DNA from: Nectonema munidae
Lineage: Eukaryota; Nematomorpha; Nectonematoida; Nectonematidae
Assembly: GCA_030549495.1 (NCBI GenBank)
Contig: JAUIRK010001040.1
Span: 62,001-126,000, forward strand
Direction of reading: 5' to 3'
DNA length: 64,000 bases
Below, piece after piece: positions 1 to 9,699 of this stretch (positions are counted from its first letter, which is position 1; every line of letters begins with the position of its first letter). The notes beneath the pieces are model-generated. The model was given only the letters and a program-made list of their open reading frames with translations. It had not been told where the DNA came from and ran no database searches. The translations under genes were made by a program, and so were the position numbers.

Positions 1-456
1 ACATATGTTTTTATGTAAAATGTGAAGGAATGTTTTTGGAGACAATTTTCAGAAGTAAACCGCAAATTTGATTAACACTTATAGGTATTTTCAAATCCTA
101 AATGTAAAAAATGAGTCCAGAAATGAAAACAACATGATCGATTTGGTATAAAACATATATTTTATGAAAAATGTGAAGGAATGTTTTTGGAGACAATTTT
201 CAGAAGTAAACCGCAAATTTGATTAACACATATAGGTATTTTCATATCCTAAATGTAAAAAATGAGTTCAGAAATGAAAACAGCATGACCGATTTAGTAT
301 AAAAACATATATTTTATGTAAAATTTGAAAGTATATTTTATTAGATATATTTTTGATCAATCAAAATTTTGATTGACATTTTCTAAAAAGTAGCCATGAT
401 TATTGAAAAAATTAAATATATAAAGTGTTATGCGTTCTAAACTGTATATACAGTAA
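1..456 (+). repeat. Tandem ~152-bp satellite monomers
   Basis: Three successive units share the core GAAGTAAACCGCAAATTTGA, the stretch AATGAGTCCAGAAATGAAAA and a downstream ATTTGGTATAAA-like box. Spacing between units is 152 bp. The third unit decays into the unique end of the host element. Related monomers occur at 28,790-29,680 and 62,030-63,520. Confidence 0.8.
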
Positions 457-2763
457 AACTTCTAATTAAAGGACATTGATGGGATTGAAAAAAATGTCCG
501 TATATGAGAAGTGTCCTTACTACAGAAATAAAAAAAAAATATAAAAACTAAAATCTTTATTTAAATTTTTCAAACTAAATATGCGTTAATTCTTTCGAAA
601 GTATGAAGTAATCGCAACTTGCTTAAGCTTTTTCAAGTTCGCTTGAATTGCTTTTTTGCTTAAACTATCTTCAAGAGAATTAATTTGTTCAAATTCTTTG
701 TGTAGTTGTTTTTCACGCAAAAAATTGAAATTTGTCTAACATACTTGAGAGCTTTTTTCATGTCAATTGTTTCTTCTATTTCAGGAGCTTGGTAATCATT
801 TTCTTGATTGCAATCTTTTTCATCTAAAATTCCGTTCGAATTTTCTAAAACTTCTTCAAACAGTTTTTCTTCCCAATTCTCTGATAGTTTTTCATGAACG
901 GAGTCTTGGTTGTCAAGGCTAAGATATTCTTCTCTAGCTAAAACTGGTTCCTTTGCTTTTTCTTTTGTTAAAAATATAAGTTCGTCTAGTTCATCGCCAA
1001 TTTCAGTTTGTTCAACTTCATTAAAACTATTCATATTAACTTTTATGCCACAAGCCTTAAAGCATTTAGCTACACTTGAAGAAGAAATATCTTTTAAGGA
1101 TGCATGAATCCATTTGCAGGCGTCTAAAACAGTTACAGACTTTATTAATTCTTTAATTTCAGCTTCTTTTTCTTCAATAGTTAAAATAATTTTTCTTAGA
1201 AGTTTTGTTTTATAGGAGGTTTTAAAGATTTTTATAATACCCGCATCTAAGGGTTGTAAAAGTGAAGTAGTGTTAGGTGGTAAAAAAATCAACCTGACAT
1301 TACTATAAGTTTCAGCAGGATGAGAAGGGGCATTGTCTAACAAAAGAGCTACCTTTCTTTTTTGAACTTGCATTTTTTTATTAAAATCTTTGATCCAATC
1401 ATTGAAAATCAAGGAAGTCATCCAGGCCTTTTTATTTGCGATCCATTTTATAGAAAGGCTCTTGGTATTGATTTGTTGAAAACAACGTGGTTTCCAGCAC
1501 TTGCCTATAACCAGCGGAGTTTCAAAATCACCTACCATATTCACGCATAGAGCCACTGTTAATCTGTCCTTGTAGACTTTGTTTCCACTACATTCTTGGC
1601 TTTTGAAATTCAAGGTTTTTAGTGGTAAGCATCTATAGTTTAGACCCGTTTCATCAAAGTTGAAAATATCATTTGGCGCGAAGTCTTTTAACAAATGAGG
1701 CAGTTTTGCTTTCCAGTCAGCTACATCTTTAACATCAACGTCATTTTTTTCACCACTTATAACCTTGAAAGTTATATTATTTCTTTTTCTGAATTTATCT
1801 AACCATCCTGTAGATGCTTTGAAGTCCAATATGTTTAGCTTTTCTGCTGTAGCTATAGCTTTTTCTTGAAGCATTGGACCAGAAACAGGTATGTGTAGTG
1901 ATCTGCACTTTTTGAACCACTCCCAAACAAATTTTTCTAATTCTTCACTTTTTAAATTTGTGCAAACTCTTTTTCTACTAGAAAGCGTATTGTTTAGATA
2001 TGCATTCTTGTATTCTTCTTTTCTTTTTATTGTTTGTTGTATTTGTGTTTTTCCGACTTTGAAATCTTCTGCTAACTTCCTATAGCTAGAATTTGTCTTT
2101 TCGTATGCAGAGATTATTTTTATTTTTTCAGAAAGATTTAAATCTTTTCTTTTAATTTTAGACATTTTAAGTTGGATTTATTCGGGAAAAAAAGTAAAAT
2201 TCAATAAAAGACTTGGAAATAGTAATTTATTTTCACAAGTAGTAGAAAGAAAATATTAAAAGCTTTAAATGCAAATCAAATATTTTAAACAAACAAACAA
2301 CGTACAAGCATATTTTAATCTGACATAAATCTCATACAGACACAAACATATACACATACACGTAATGATATAGTAATGAAGTTGCTTTATCCGGACCAAG
2401 TATTGTTAGTTACACTTCAATAAAGATTACTTTTGTCATCTGTTATCATTTAAAACAGTGCTGCCTTCTTGATTCTTCTATACGTTTCTAGTGTTCGTAT
2501 TATATACATCATAAAAGCCCCAAACTTGTCCTTAAATCGGATTATAGAAGTGATCGCATTATAGAAAAATTTTATCAATAAAATGTATATGTTTTCTTTA
2601 TATAAAAGCCCCCAACTTGTCCTTAAATCGGATTATAGAAATAATCGCATTATAGAAAAATTTTATCAATAAAATGTATATGTTTTCTTTATTATATCAA
2701 TATATTGTCCTCAATTCAGACGTGTACGGATTAGGGAGGTGTCCGCAGGAAGAAGTTTTACTG
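451..2763 (-). mobile_element. pogo/Tigger DNA transposon, apparently complete
   Basis: The element is 2,313 bp, starts with CAGTAAAACTTCT and ends with the exact inverted repeat AGAAGTTTTACTG. TA dinucleotides flank it at 449-450 and 2,764-2,765, the pogo/Tc1-mariner target duplication. The uninterrupted site is present in the related repeat around 61,945-61,970 (other strand), where the flanks join with a single TA. One open transposase gene lies on the minus strand. Subterminal sequence at about 2,510-2,695 holds a tandem duplication of about 92 bp. Open frame plus clean ends suggest a young copy. Confidence 0.93.
660..2165 (-). CDS. pogo/Tigger-type transposase, 501 aa, open frame
   Basis: Cut-and-paste transposase acting on its own inverted repeats in the nucleus. 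Residues 9-55 form a psq/CENP-B N-terminal helix-turn-helix (LNLSEKIKIISAYEK). Residues about 75-135 form the second CENP-B/Tc5-type DNA-binding domain (WLDKFRKRNNI). The DDE-1 catalytic core follows: FNFDETG gives Asp171, LLLDNAPSH gives Asp277 and LLQPLDAGI gives Asp307, a DD29D spacing typical of Tigger/pogo. The C-terminal 100 residues are acidic and end in a basic, Lys/Asn-rich tail. Length is normal for the family and no internal stop is present. The start Met lies just inside the right inverted-repeat region, as expected. No intron is needed. It may be active or only recently inactivated. Confidence 0.92.
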   Translation of the reverse strand: MSKIKRKDLNLSEKIKIISAYEKTNSSYRKLAEDFKVGKTQIQQTIKRKEEYKNAYLNNTLSSRKRVCTNLKSEELEKFVWEWFKKCRSLHIPVSGPMLQEKAIATAEKLNILDFKASTGWLDKFRKRNNITFKVISGEKNDVDVKDVADWKAKLPHLLKDFAPNDIFNFDETGLNYRCLPLKTLNFKSQECSGNKVYKDRLTVALCVNMVGDFETPLVIGKCWKPRCFQQINTKSLSIKWIANKKAWMTSLIFNDWIKDFNKKMQVQKRKVALLLDNAPSHPAETYSNVRLIFLPPNTTSLLQPLDAGIIKIFKTSYKTKLLRKIILTIEEKEAEIKELIKSVTVLDACKWIHASLKDISSSSVAKCFKACGIKVNMNSFNEVEQTEIGDELDELIFLTKEKAKEPVLAREEYLSLDNQDSVHEKLSENWEEKLFEEVLENSNGILDEKDCNQENDYQAPEIEETIDMKKALKYVRQISIFCVKNNYTKNLNKLILLKIV

Positions 2764-3016
2764 TAATTATAAATTTTCAGGGTATTATATAATATAGATC
2801 CTAAGTTATAAGGTTAAGTACAGAAAATGTCAAAATTTTGCTGAAAAATAAAAATTTTTTATTTTGATTGACAGTTTTGGACATGAAGGGTCATTCAACT
2901 ACCATGAAAATGGTTTCAAAAGATGCAGCTAGCGATTTTAGGAAAAGTCACAAAATTTGAAGGGATATGATTCAGCCAATTTTCTACAATTAATCCCCCC
3001 CCCAGCACTAATAGGG

Positions 3017-4080
3017 TTAACAATAATGAGAATGCTTCGAAGAATCAAACAGATAAAGCTCTCAAAATAAAACCCTTATATGATGGCCTAAATAATAGTT
3101 TTAAAAGTTTCGGTATTTTTTCAAAACAGAGCATTGATGGTGAGCTTTCATGGAAAACATAGTATAAAGCAATTTATTCATGGAAAACCTTTTCGTTTTG
3201 GATTCAAGTTCGCTTACTGAATTTTGTTTTCATATGGATTTGTATCACGGCAAAGCATCGTTTGAAGATAAAAGTTCTTGTAATTTAGGCATTGGTGCTA
3301 ATGTCGTTCTTCCAATGTGCAGCAAACTTGAATATCCAGAAGAGCGCGAAATTTATGGTGATAACTTTTTTACAAACTACGACCTTTTTGCACACATGGC
3401 TAAAAAAACTTGAAAATTACAGGTACTGTAGGATGTAATAGAACATCAATTTGTCCACTAAAGAAAAATGATGTAATGAAAAAAGAAACTCGTGGAAGCT
3501 ATGATTACAAAGTTGATGGAAAAAATAAAGTAATGTTTTTAAAGATAACAACTTTTTTATTCTAGGAAGGAATCATCAAAGCATTGAACCTTTTGATAAT
3601 GTTACACAATTTTCTTCAAAACACAAAAAGATTATGAAAGTAGCAAGACCAAGTATAGTTAAATAATACAACTTTTACATGACTGGTGTCGATAAGTTTG
3701 ATTGGTTAATTCAAAAGTATAGAATTAATTTCAAATCGAAAAATGCTACCGGAATATTTTTACCAGCTTTATAGACACATGGATAGTGAATGGTTGGATA
3801 AACCACAACAAATTCAAAAATGATAAAGTATCTTTACTGGAATTTAGAAGGAAAATTTGTCTTAGCTATATTTGAATTTACTTTCAATTTTTGACCCTGA
3901 AAAACCAGGGCGACGCAGTAAAAGAATATGCAAAGTTTTAGACGGAATACGGTGCGATGGCCTTGATCATCATATTGTTAGAACCGATAATGGAAAACAA
4001 AGAAAGTGCGCTTATTCAAAGTGTGGGGATGTTCAAAGTGTGTGGTTGGTTTGCATTTAGGAGAATGTGAAAGTGTGCGG
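3017..4080 (+). pseudogene. piggyBac transposase, C-terminal half (degenerate)
   Basis: Translation across frames gives piggyBac landmarks in order: KPLYDGLN-like linker (about 3,065), a motif resembling the first catalytic block without its Asp (about 3,135-3,160), GKHSIKQFIHGKP (3,155-3,195), FHMDLYHGK (3,228-3,255), the second catalytic block GDNFFTNYDLFAHM (3,358-3,400), the third block GVDKFDWLIQKYRI (3,688-3,728) and a C-terminal Cys-rich tail with KCAYSKCGDVQSVWLVC (4,005-4,055). Several frameshifts (for example near 3,215, 3,410 and 3,545) and stops (near 3,664 and 3,770) break it. The N-terminal half is missing; the sequence begins exactly at the TTAA end of the satellite-bearing element, so an insertion probably separated the halves. 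Confidence 0.8.
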
Positions 4081-5064
4081 CATTCTAAATAATTTCTGTA
4101 GCTTTGTACAAAATTTGCAAAACACATGACAAAAAATCTTTTTAAGTCAAATTTTTTTACAATTTGATTTTTATAAATAAAATTTTTGTTTTGTTTTATA
4201 AACTTGCTTCTCTTTATATATACTTATTCCCATATGTCCTCAAAAAAGAACCGAAATATTAGTAAAAAATTTTATGCGTTACAAACATGAAAATATAAAA
4301 ACAAGTTTAATTAAATTAAAATAAACATAGAAAAACATGAAAAATGTAAAAATAATGTTTTAGAAATTTTGGTAAATAATGGGTTATTAAATAAAATTAA
4401 CTTTATTTAATTTCATCATACCAAAGGATTTATCTGGCAGTATTAATTTATCATCATTATTATCGAAGCCCTTATACTTGCTGTGTAATTTCTGGTAAAC
4501 CGAAGCGAACCGCAAGCAGGGAGTTTGCTAGAAAGATAATTATGAAATGCAATAATACACAAAAGTGAACATATGCATGCTTTTTAAATCTTTATCTTAA
4601 AACATAGCTACAAAATTCTCAAAAAATTTCGCTCCCTAATGAAGCGAAGGTTGAGAATGCGTAAGTTGGATGGCGAAGAGATAAAAAGGTCTCCCCGAAT
4701 GAAATGGCTTCTCTTTATCACCACGTGTTTGTGAAGTAGTGTGTGCCTCCACTTTGATAACGATAACGCAAGACACTTTTATAAAATTATCATTTATTAC
4801 TTTTCATCTTTCATTCGCTTACAGCCATAATAAACTTCACAATACAAATATATTTTCAATTAAAGGTTCATTGAATCTCGCCTTAAATTCCTACTGCTAA
4901 GGTACCTATTATACTTTTTAATTTCCATTTTTGTGCTCGGCGTGATAATAGCAAAATCATAAAATGCTTCAAAATTGCCATGTAGAGTATTTTGGGTCTT
5001 TTCCCAATTTTGAAGAACGCCCTTCCCTCTGCCAGCCAGCTAACAATTATTTTGTATTTTTCAA
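4081..5064. other. Non-coding stretch
   Basis: AT-rich sequence with no credible ORF or recognised repeat. The patch at 4,670-4,760 has higher GC, but no frame or splice pattern could be defended. The distal part of the piggyBac relic may extend into the first few hundred bases. Confidence 0.5.
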
Positions 5065-5068
5065 TTAA

Positions 5069-5196
5069 CCCGTTAACGCCCATGTCGACTATAGTCGACT
5101 TTACAAAAATAAAATCGACTGCGTTTATCAAAGCTCTTTAATACAGATCTTCTGCTTTACATTAGATATCGTCTGATTATTCTGGTCGTTAACAGG
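5069..5196. mobile_element. piggyBac-type MITE, 128 bp
   Basis: TTAA at 5,065-5,068 and 5,197-5,200 brackets a 128-bp unit. It starts CCCGTTAACGCCC and ends GGTCGTTAACAGG, whose reverse complement CCTGTTAACGACC matches with two mismatches. Inside lies the perfect 16-bp palindrome GTCGACTATAGTCGAC (about 5,084-5,099). No coding capacity; mobilisation in trans by a piggyBac transposase is an inference from the TTAA and C-rich ends. Confidence 0.72.
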
Positions 5197-5200
5197 TTAA

Positions 5201-6585
5201 GTAGGTATCCAACTAACACTCGAACTAACCAAGCAATAAACTTTCAAATGTGGTGGGGTGACGTAGGAGATGGGATGGCTGAATATGCTACAAAAGCGTA
5301 AATAACCCAATCTTGACCTCAAAACTATAAGTGTATCATAAAGTGAAGGTTTAAACCACGGCGGCCAACCTTTCTTAGAATATGCGCCAATCATGTTAAT
5401 CCTGGCGTCAAAAATTTAGTTTTCTTTCTATTTTTAAATATACCTTATTATTTTGTATTGGACTTTAAACTTTTCCATAATTATCTTTGCAAAATAAAAA
5501 TAAATTTATTATTTAAAATTTTAGGTATTGAGTCTAAAAGTAAGCAATAAACATGGAATTAATGGCATTTTTGAAAAATGTTTGATTTCACTATGCTAAT
5601 GAAATTTAAAGTTAGTTCAGTAACAGAAGTCATTTAAGATCTATTCAAGTTTGAATCTGTTAATCATGATTTATATTTGTTTTTCATCATTATCAATGAA
5701 GAAAAAGCTTGTTCACATCTGTATGTACGACATATATTTTGGTGCAACGCAAAGCTTCCCTAGGCAAGAGTTTTTTCTTCTTCAAAATCGCAACAAAACG
5801 ACTACCAAACGACTCTTGCAATAACTTTAATTGTTCTGAATACACTCTTTTTTATTTTTTAACTACTCACTTAGTGGCTAAGTTAAGAAACTTTCAGTAT
5901 TGGAAAAAAAACTTTGAGAAACCTTTTCAAACATTTTTCCTTACTTATTTTTGCCTAACAGAAGCTGCATTCAATGCTGAGATAATAATATAAAAATATC
6001 ATAAGCTATTGTGACACAAATGATAGCATCGTTTGACATTGTGTGATCATTTTGATATCAATATCAGGTAGTTTGTTTTAACACTTGCAATCAAATAATG
6101 CAAGTGATCGAACATCAACGGATGATTTCATTCTAGGTGGAAAACATGTGTTTTATATATTAGGATTAGCTGAGTTAAAATGACAGCTTTCTATGGGAAA
6201 AATGTTCAAAAGACAAAAATGTCCTCAACCATACCGAGTCTCAACTTTTATCCCACTGTAGTCTCTAAAACACTGCATTATACTAAAAGCGCTTATGAAA
6301 TAGCTAACTATTTGTCCCATATACTTTTGGAATATGTAGATGCACATTTACAACACTCTACGTGTAAAAACATAACTTTTGTATTGTTACCTGCAAAAAA
6401 TTTTTTATTGACATTTCTTTTTCTGTTTACTATTATCAATATATTAAATTTATATAAACACAAACATAATTCTTATTGTACTTATTTTGCAAAGTCAAGA
6501 CTGTTGAAAATATTTTTAATTACTTTGCTTATTGACTCAAATGGGGAATTATATAGTAATTACTTTCAAGTACATGTAGAGATAA
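5201..6585. other. Stretch without a supported gene
   Basis: AT-rich. An open frame of 151 codons at 6,180-6,635 has biased, low-complexity composition and runs into the LINE, so it is not called as a gene. The last part may be degraded 5' sequence of the LINE that becomes recognisable from 6,586. Confidence 0.4.
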
Positions 6586-9010
6586 AGGGAGGTTTCTTAA
6601 TTTTTTGCAAGAAAAATGTTTTTTACAACTTGTAAATGAGCCTACAATAATTGGTAATTTTGGTTCCTTCTCAACTCTTGATTTGATAATTACTAATGTA
6701 CCTGATTTAGTCTCCACTCTGAGGTTCTCTTCTCTACTCGTTAAGAGTGATCATGTATGCATTACTTTTAATCTATTAATAAACACAAAAACTGGTATTT
6801 CTTTAACTAAAAAATATAATTACCGAACTGGAAACCATGATAAGATTATTGCTGATTTTTCTAAAGTTGACTGGAATGTTGTCAAAGGCTTTAAACTTGT
6901 TAAGTTTTATTCTTTCTTCTTAAGTAAACTTTCCCCTCTTATAGAAAAGTATATTCCTCTAAAAAAATCTCATAATAAATCTCAAGTTTATTTTACTAAA
7001 AGAATTAAATTTCTTCTTAAAAAAGAGAAAAAACTCTTTGCTAATTACTCCAAATCTAGGAGTAGACATATGTATGACCAATTCAAACAAATATCTAATA
7101 CTTTGAGGAACGAGACGCGCAAAGCTAGAATATCTTATGAGAGCAAACTTCTTTCCAATTATAAATATAGTCCTAAAAAGGTTTGGTCGTACATAAATCA
7201 AAAGCCCAACAATAGTTTTTCTGAACTAGTTAAATATAATGGATTATCCACCATCACTGATGCTGAAAGAGCTAATGTGTTTAGTGAGTATTTTAGTTCT
7301 TGTTTTTCAAATTTTGGTACCAATTGTGATTAAAGAAACTTTTTGACTACTTGTCACGCTTCTATTGCTGCATTAACTTTGATGTAGCTGAAATAGGTAT
7401 TAAGTTGAAAAAATTGAATAAGTTTAAGTCTCCTGGCATTGACAATTTACATCCTCATGTCATCTGTGAACTGTATGAAGTACTAGCAGAACCAGTTAAA
7501 ATAATTTTTGAAAAGTCATTAGAGGAACAAAAATTTCTAGATGACTGGAAAACGGCCTTAGTCATACCTGTTTTAAAAAGTGGAAATAAGAAACTTCGTC
7601 AGAATTACAGACCTATAAGTCTTAATCCAATTCTATCAAAAGTATTTGAGTCATTTATAGCTGATAAAATTTTGTGTCATATAGACAGCTTTCAACTTTT
7701 CAATTCTAATCAGCATGGGTTCATGAATGGTAAATCTACAATTACAAACCTTCTAGAGTTTCAAAATGACGTAGTTCATCTACTAGAGCTAAATGATACA
7801 GTTGATGTAATTTATCTAGACTTTCATAAGGCTTTTGATTCTATTTCTCATAAGTATTTAGCCGATAAGCTGGAGTCATTTGGTGTTAAAGGTAATTTAC
7901 TTGGGTTATTGAAAAATTATCTTGAAGATAGAAAACAAATTGTTGTTGTCAATGGCACTCATTCTCATGAAAAGCTGGTTACAAGCAGAGTACCGCAGGG
8001 ATCCGTGCTTGGACCTTTGCTGTTCAATATATTTCTCAATGACCTTTTGAACATGATAAATTCTAAAATAAAAGTGTTTGCTGATGATATTAAAATTTAT
8101 AATGTATCTAATCCTCATGGTAGAAGTTGCTTGCAGAGTGATTTAGTGGGGATCTTTCATTGGTGTAGTAGATGGAAGATGAAATTAAATTTAGACAAGT
8201 GTACTCATCTGCAAATTGGATCACAAAGTATTCAGTCTTACTTCCATTGGCGGACACAAACTAAATAAAGTAGATTCACAAAAAGACTTAGGAGTAATTG
8301 TAAACTTTAATCTTGATCCAAGAGAAAATATTTCAACAAGAGTTCATGAAGCCTTTCAAGTCTTTCATCAAGTTTACAAAAGGTTTGCTCTATTTGATGC
8401 CAACATAGCATTGCTTTTGTATAAAACCCTTATCAGGCCTATTTTAGAGTATGGTAATGTTGTTGTCTTTCCCTTCCACTCCTGTGATGTTGCAAATATT
8501 GAAAGAGTGCAGAGAACAATCACTAAAAAGATATTAGGAATGAAACATTTTAGCTATAAAGAAAGATTGAAAAAATTGAATTTGCCTTCCATGATGTATA
8601 GGTTTAAAAGAAATGATATGATTACCGTTTACAACATTGCAAATGAAAAGTTTAAAATGGCGTCACAAATCTTACCTGAGTTTTCTGAAATACTACAAAG
8701 ATTTCATTCCTTCAAGTTTAAAAAGCGACATTGCAAAAAGTTATATCTGAAAAGATTTTTTACTCAACGTATGATAAATGACTGGAATGCCTTGCCTCAT
8801 TTTGTTATTAATGCCCCTTCTTTGAAAGTTTTTAAAAACAGACTCGATGAGTTTTGGAAGGAAAAAATGTTTGAGCATGAATAAAGATCTGGACCTTCAT
8901 AAATACGACGCGAATATTCTTCATAGGCTTTTTTGCCTTTTTTTCGCTAATAAAAATTATGTTATGTTAAACCCACTACGTATTCACAACAAGCAAGTCA
9001 AGTCATACTC
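6586..9010 (+). mobile_element. CR1/Jockey-group LINE, 5'-truncated, lightly damaged
   Basis: Recognisable LINE ORF2 sequence starts mid-endonuclease and runs through reverse transcriptase to the C-terminal domain, ending at 8,884. A short 3' tail follows with TTCGCTAATAAAAATTATG (about 8,943-8,961). The same tail, degraded, is seen at 33,505-33,530 after the older relative. The upstream ORF1 and the N-terminal half of the endonuclease are absent or unrecognisable, consistent with 5' truncation during target-primed insertion. Relatives in this window lie at 30,005-33,540 and 40,900-42,630. Confidence 0.85.
6605..8884 (+). pseudogene. LINE ORF2: endonuclease C-terminus plus reverse transcriptase
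   Basis: First block (6,605-7,333): end of an APE-type endonuclease with STLDLIITNVPDLV and the catalytic SDH of LLVKSDHVCITF, then a basic linker. Second block (7,351-8,268): reverse transcriptase with SPGIDNLHPHV, NYRPISLNPILSKVFE, VIYLDFHKAFDSISH (first catalytic Asp), SRVPQGSVLGPLLFNIF and the active-site FADDIKIY. Third block (8,216-8,884): thumb and C-terminal domain with DLGVIVNFNLDPRENI, KTLIRPILEYGNVV and NIERVQRTITKKILGM. Frame changes near 7,333-7,351 and about 8,216-8,268 break the reading. Catalytic residues that can be seen are intact, so the copy is not ancient. Confidence 0.88.
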
Positions 9011-9386
9011 ACTTGCAACATTGATGAAGCTCCAAGGGATCGTGTAGTTAGCAATTACATGCCCGCCAACGTAATGGCTATTCAGTGTAGTAAAAACTTA
9101 AGCCTCGCAAGACATAACGCGACTTTTTCGTCAGCTTCAAACAAGCAAAGCCAGTTTGCATCAATTATTTTATATATACCCCATAATAAAAAAAAATATA
9201 AATTCCTTAAATTGTCGGAAAATTCAAAATTTTATTTAATTTTGTCTCTAATAAAATCATGATATAATATGTCCATAAATGAAAAATTAACGCCATCTGC
9301 AAAGTTTTATTCATTTATATAACATAAAAAATGCAATTAAAAACACTTTTCACAAATATATTTTGTATGATTTTTACATATATGCT

Positions 9387-9699
9387 TGTATTATTCAAAT
9401 AACCCTTCTTCATTATTATTATTATTATTACTATTATCATCATTTTTGTTTATAAACTTACACATAATATCTTTTCATTTAACCATAATTATCTGTCATA
9501 GTTATATTTATTTTTGTCATTAATTATTTGTCATTAACACTTCTCTGAACATCACAATTCTTCTATTCTATTAATATAGACTTTTCTTTTACTATGCAAA
9601 TTCTTATATATATATATATATATATATGTAGTTATGTCTTTTCACGCGCTATTTGTTGAATAAAAGCTCCAGCCTTTCAGATTCTTTCTATTCATCACA
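9387..9699 (+). repeat. 5' LTR (313 bp)
   Basis: Starts TG and ends CA. It contains an AT-rich U3-like part, a (TA)n run at about 9,604-9,628 and an AATAAA signal (GAATAAAAGCTCC, about 9,658-9,670). The matching 3' LTR begins at 13,174. Confidence 0.9.

Larger units (their letters stand above)
1..3016 (+). mobile_element. Satellite-bearing piggyBac-like non-autonomous element (copy a), split by a pogo element
   Basis: The window opens inside an array of about 152-bp monomers; units begin near 1, 153 and 305. A non-repetitive end follows (about 350-450 and 2,764-3,016). The right edge reads AGCACTAATAGGG followed by TTAA at 3,017-3,020, the ending expected of a piggyBac-type element (CCC/GGG ends, TTAA target). 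The same end sequence recurs at 29,800-30,000 and, reverse-complemented, at 61,740-62,030. No coding capacity is seen in the element itself. Its left end lies outside the window. The pogo element at 451-2,763 interrupts it. Class assignment rests on the right end only. Confidence 0.6.

Noticed and set aside
910-2085. Plus-strand frames across the pogo transposase
   Set aside because: Shadows of the minus-strand transposase gene.
6180-6635. 151-codon ORF as a gene
   Set aside because: Biased composition, no domain, and it runs into recognised LINE sequence in a different frame.
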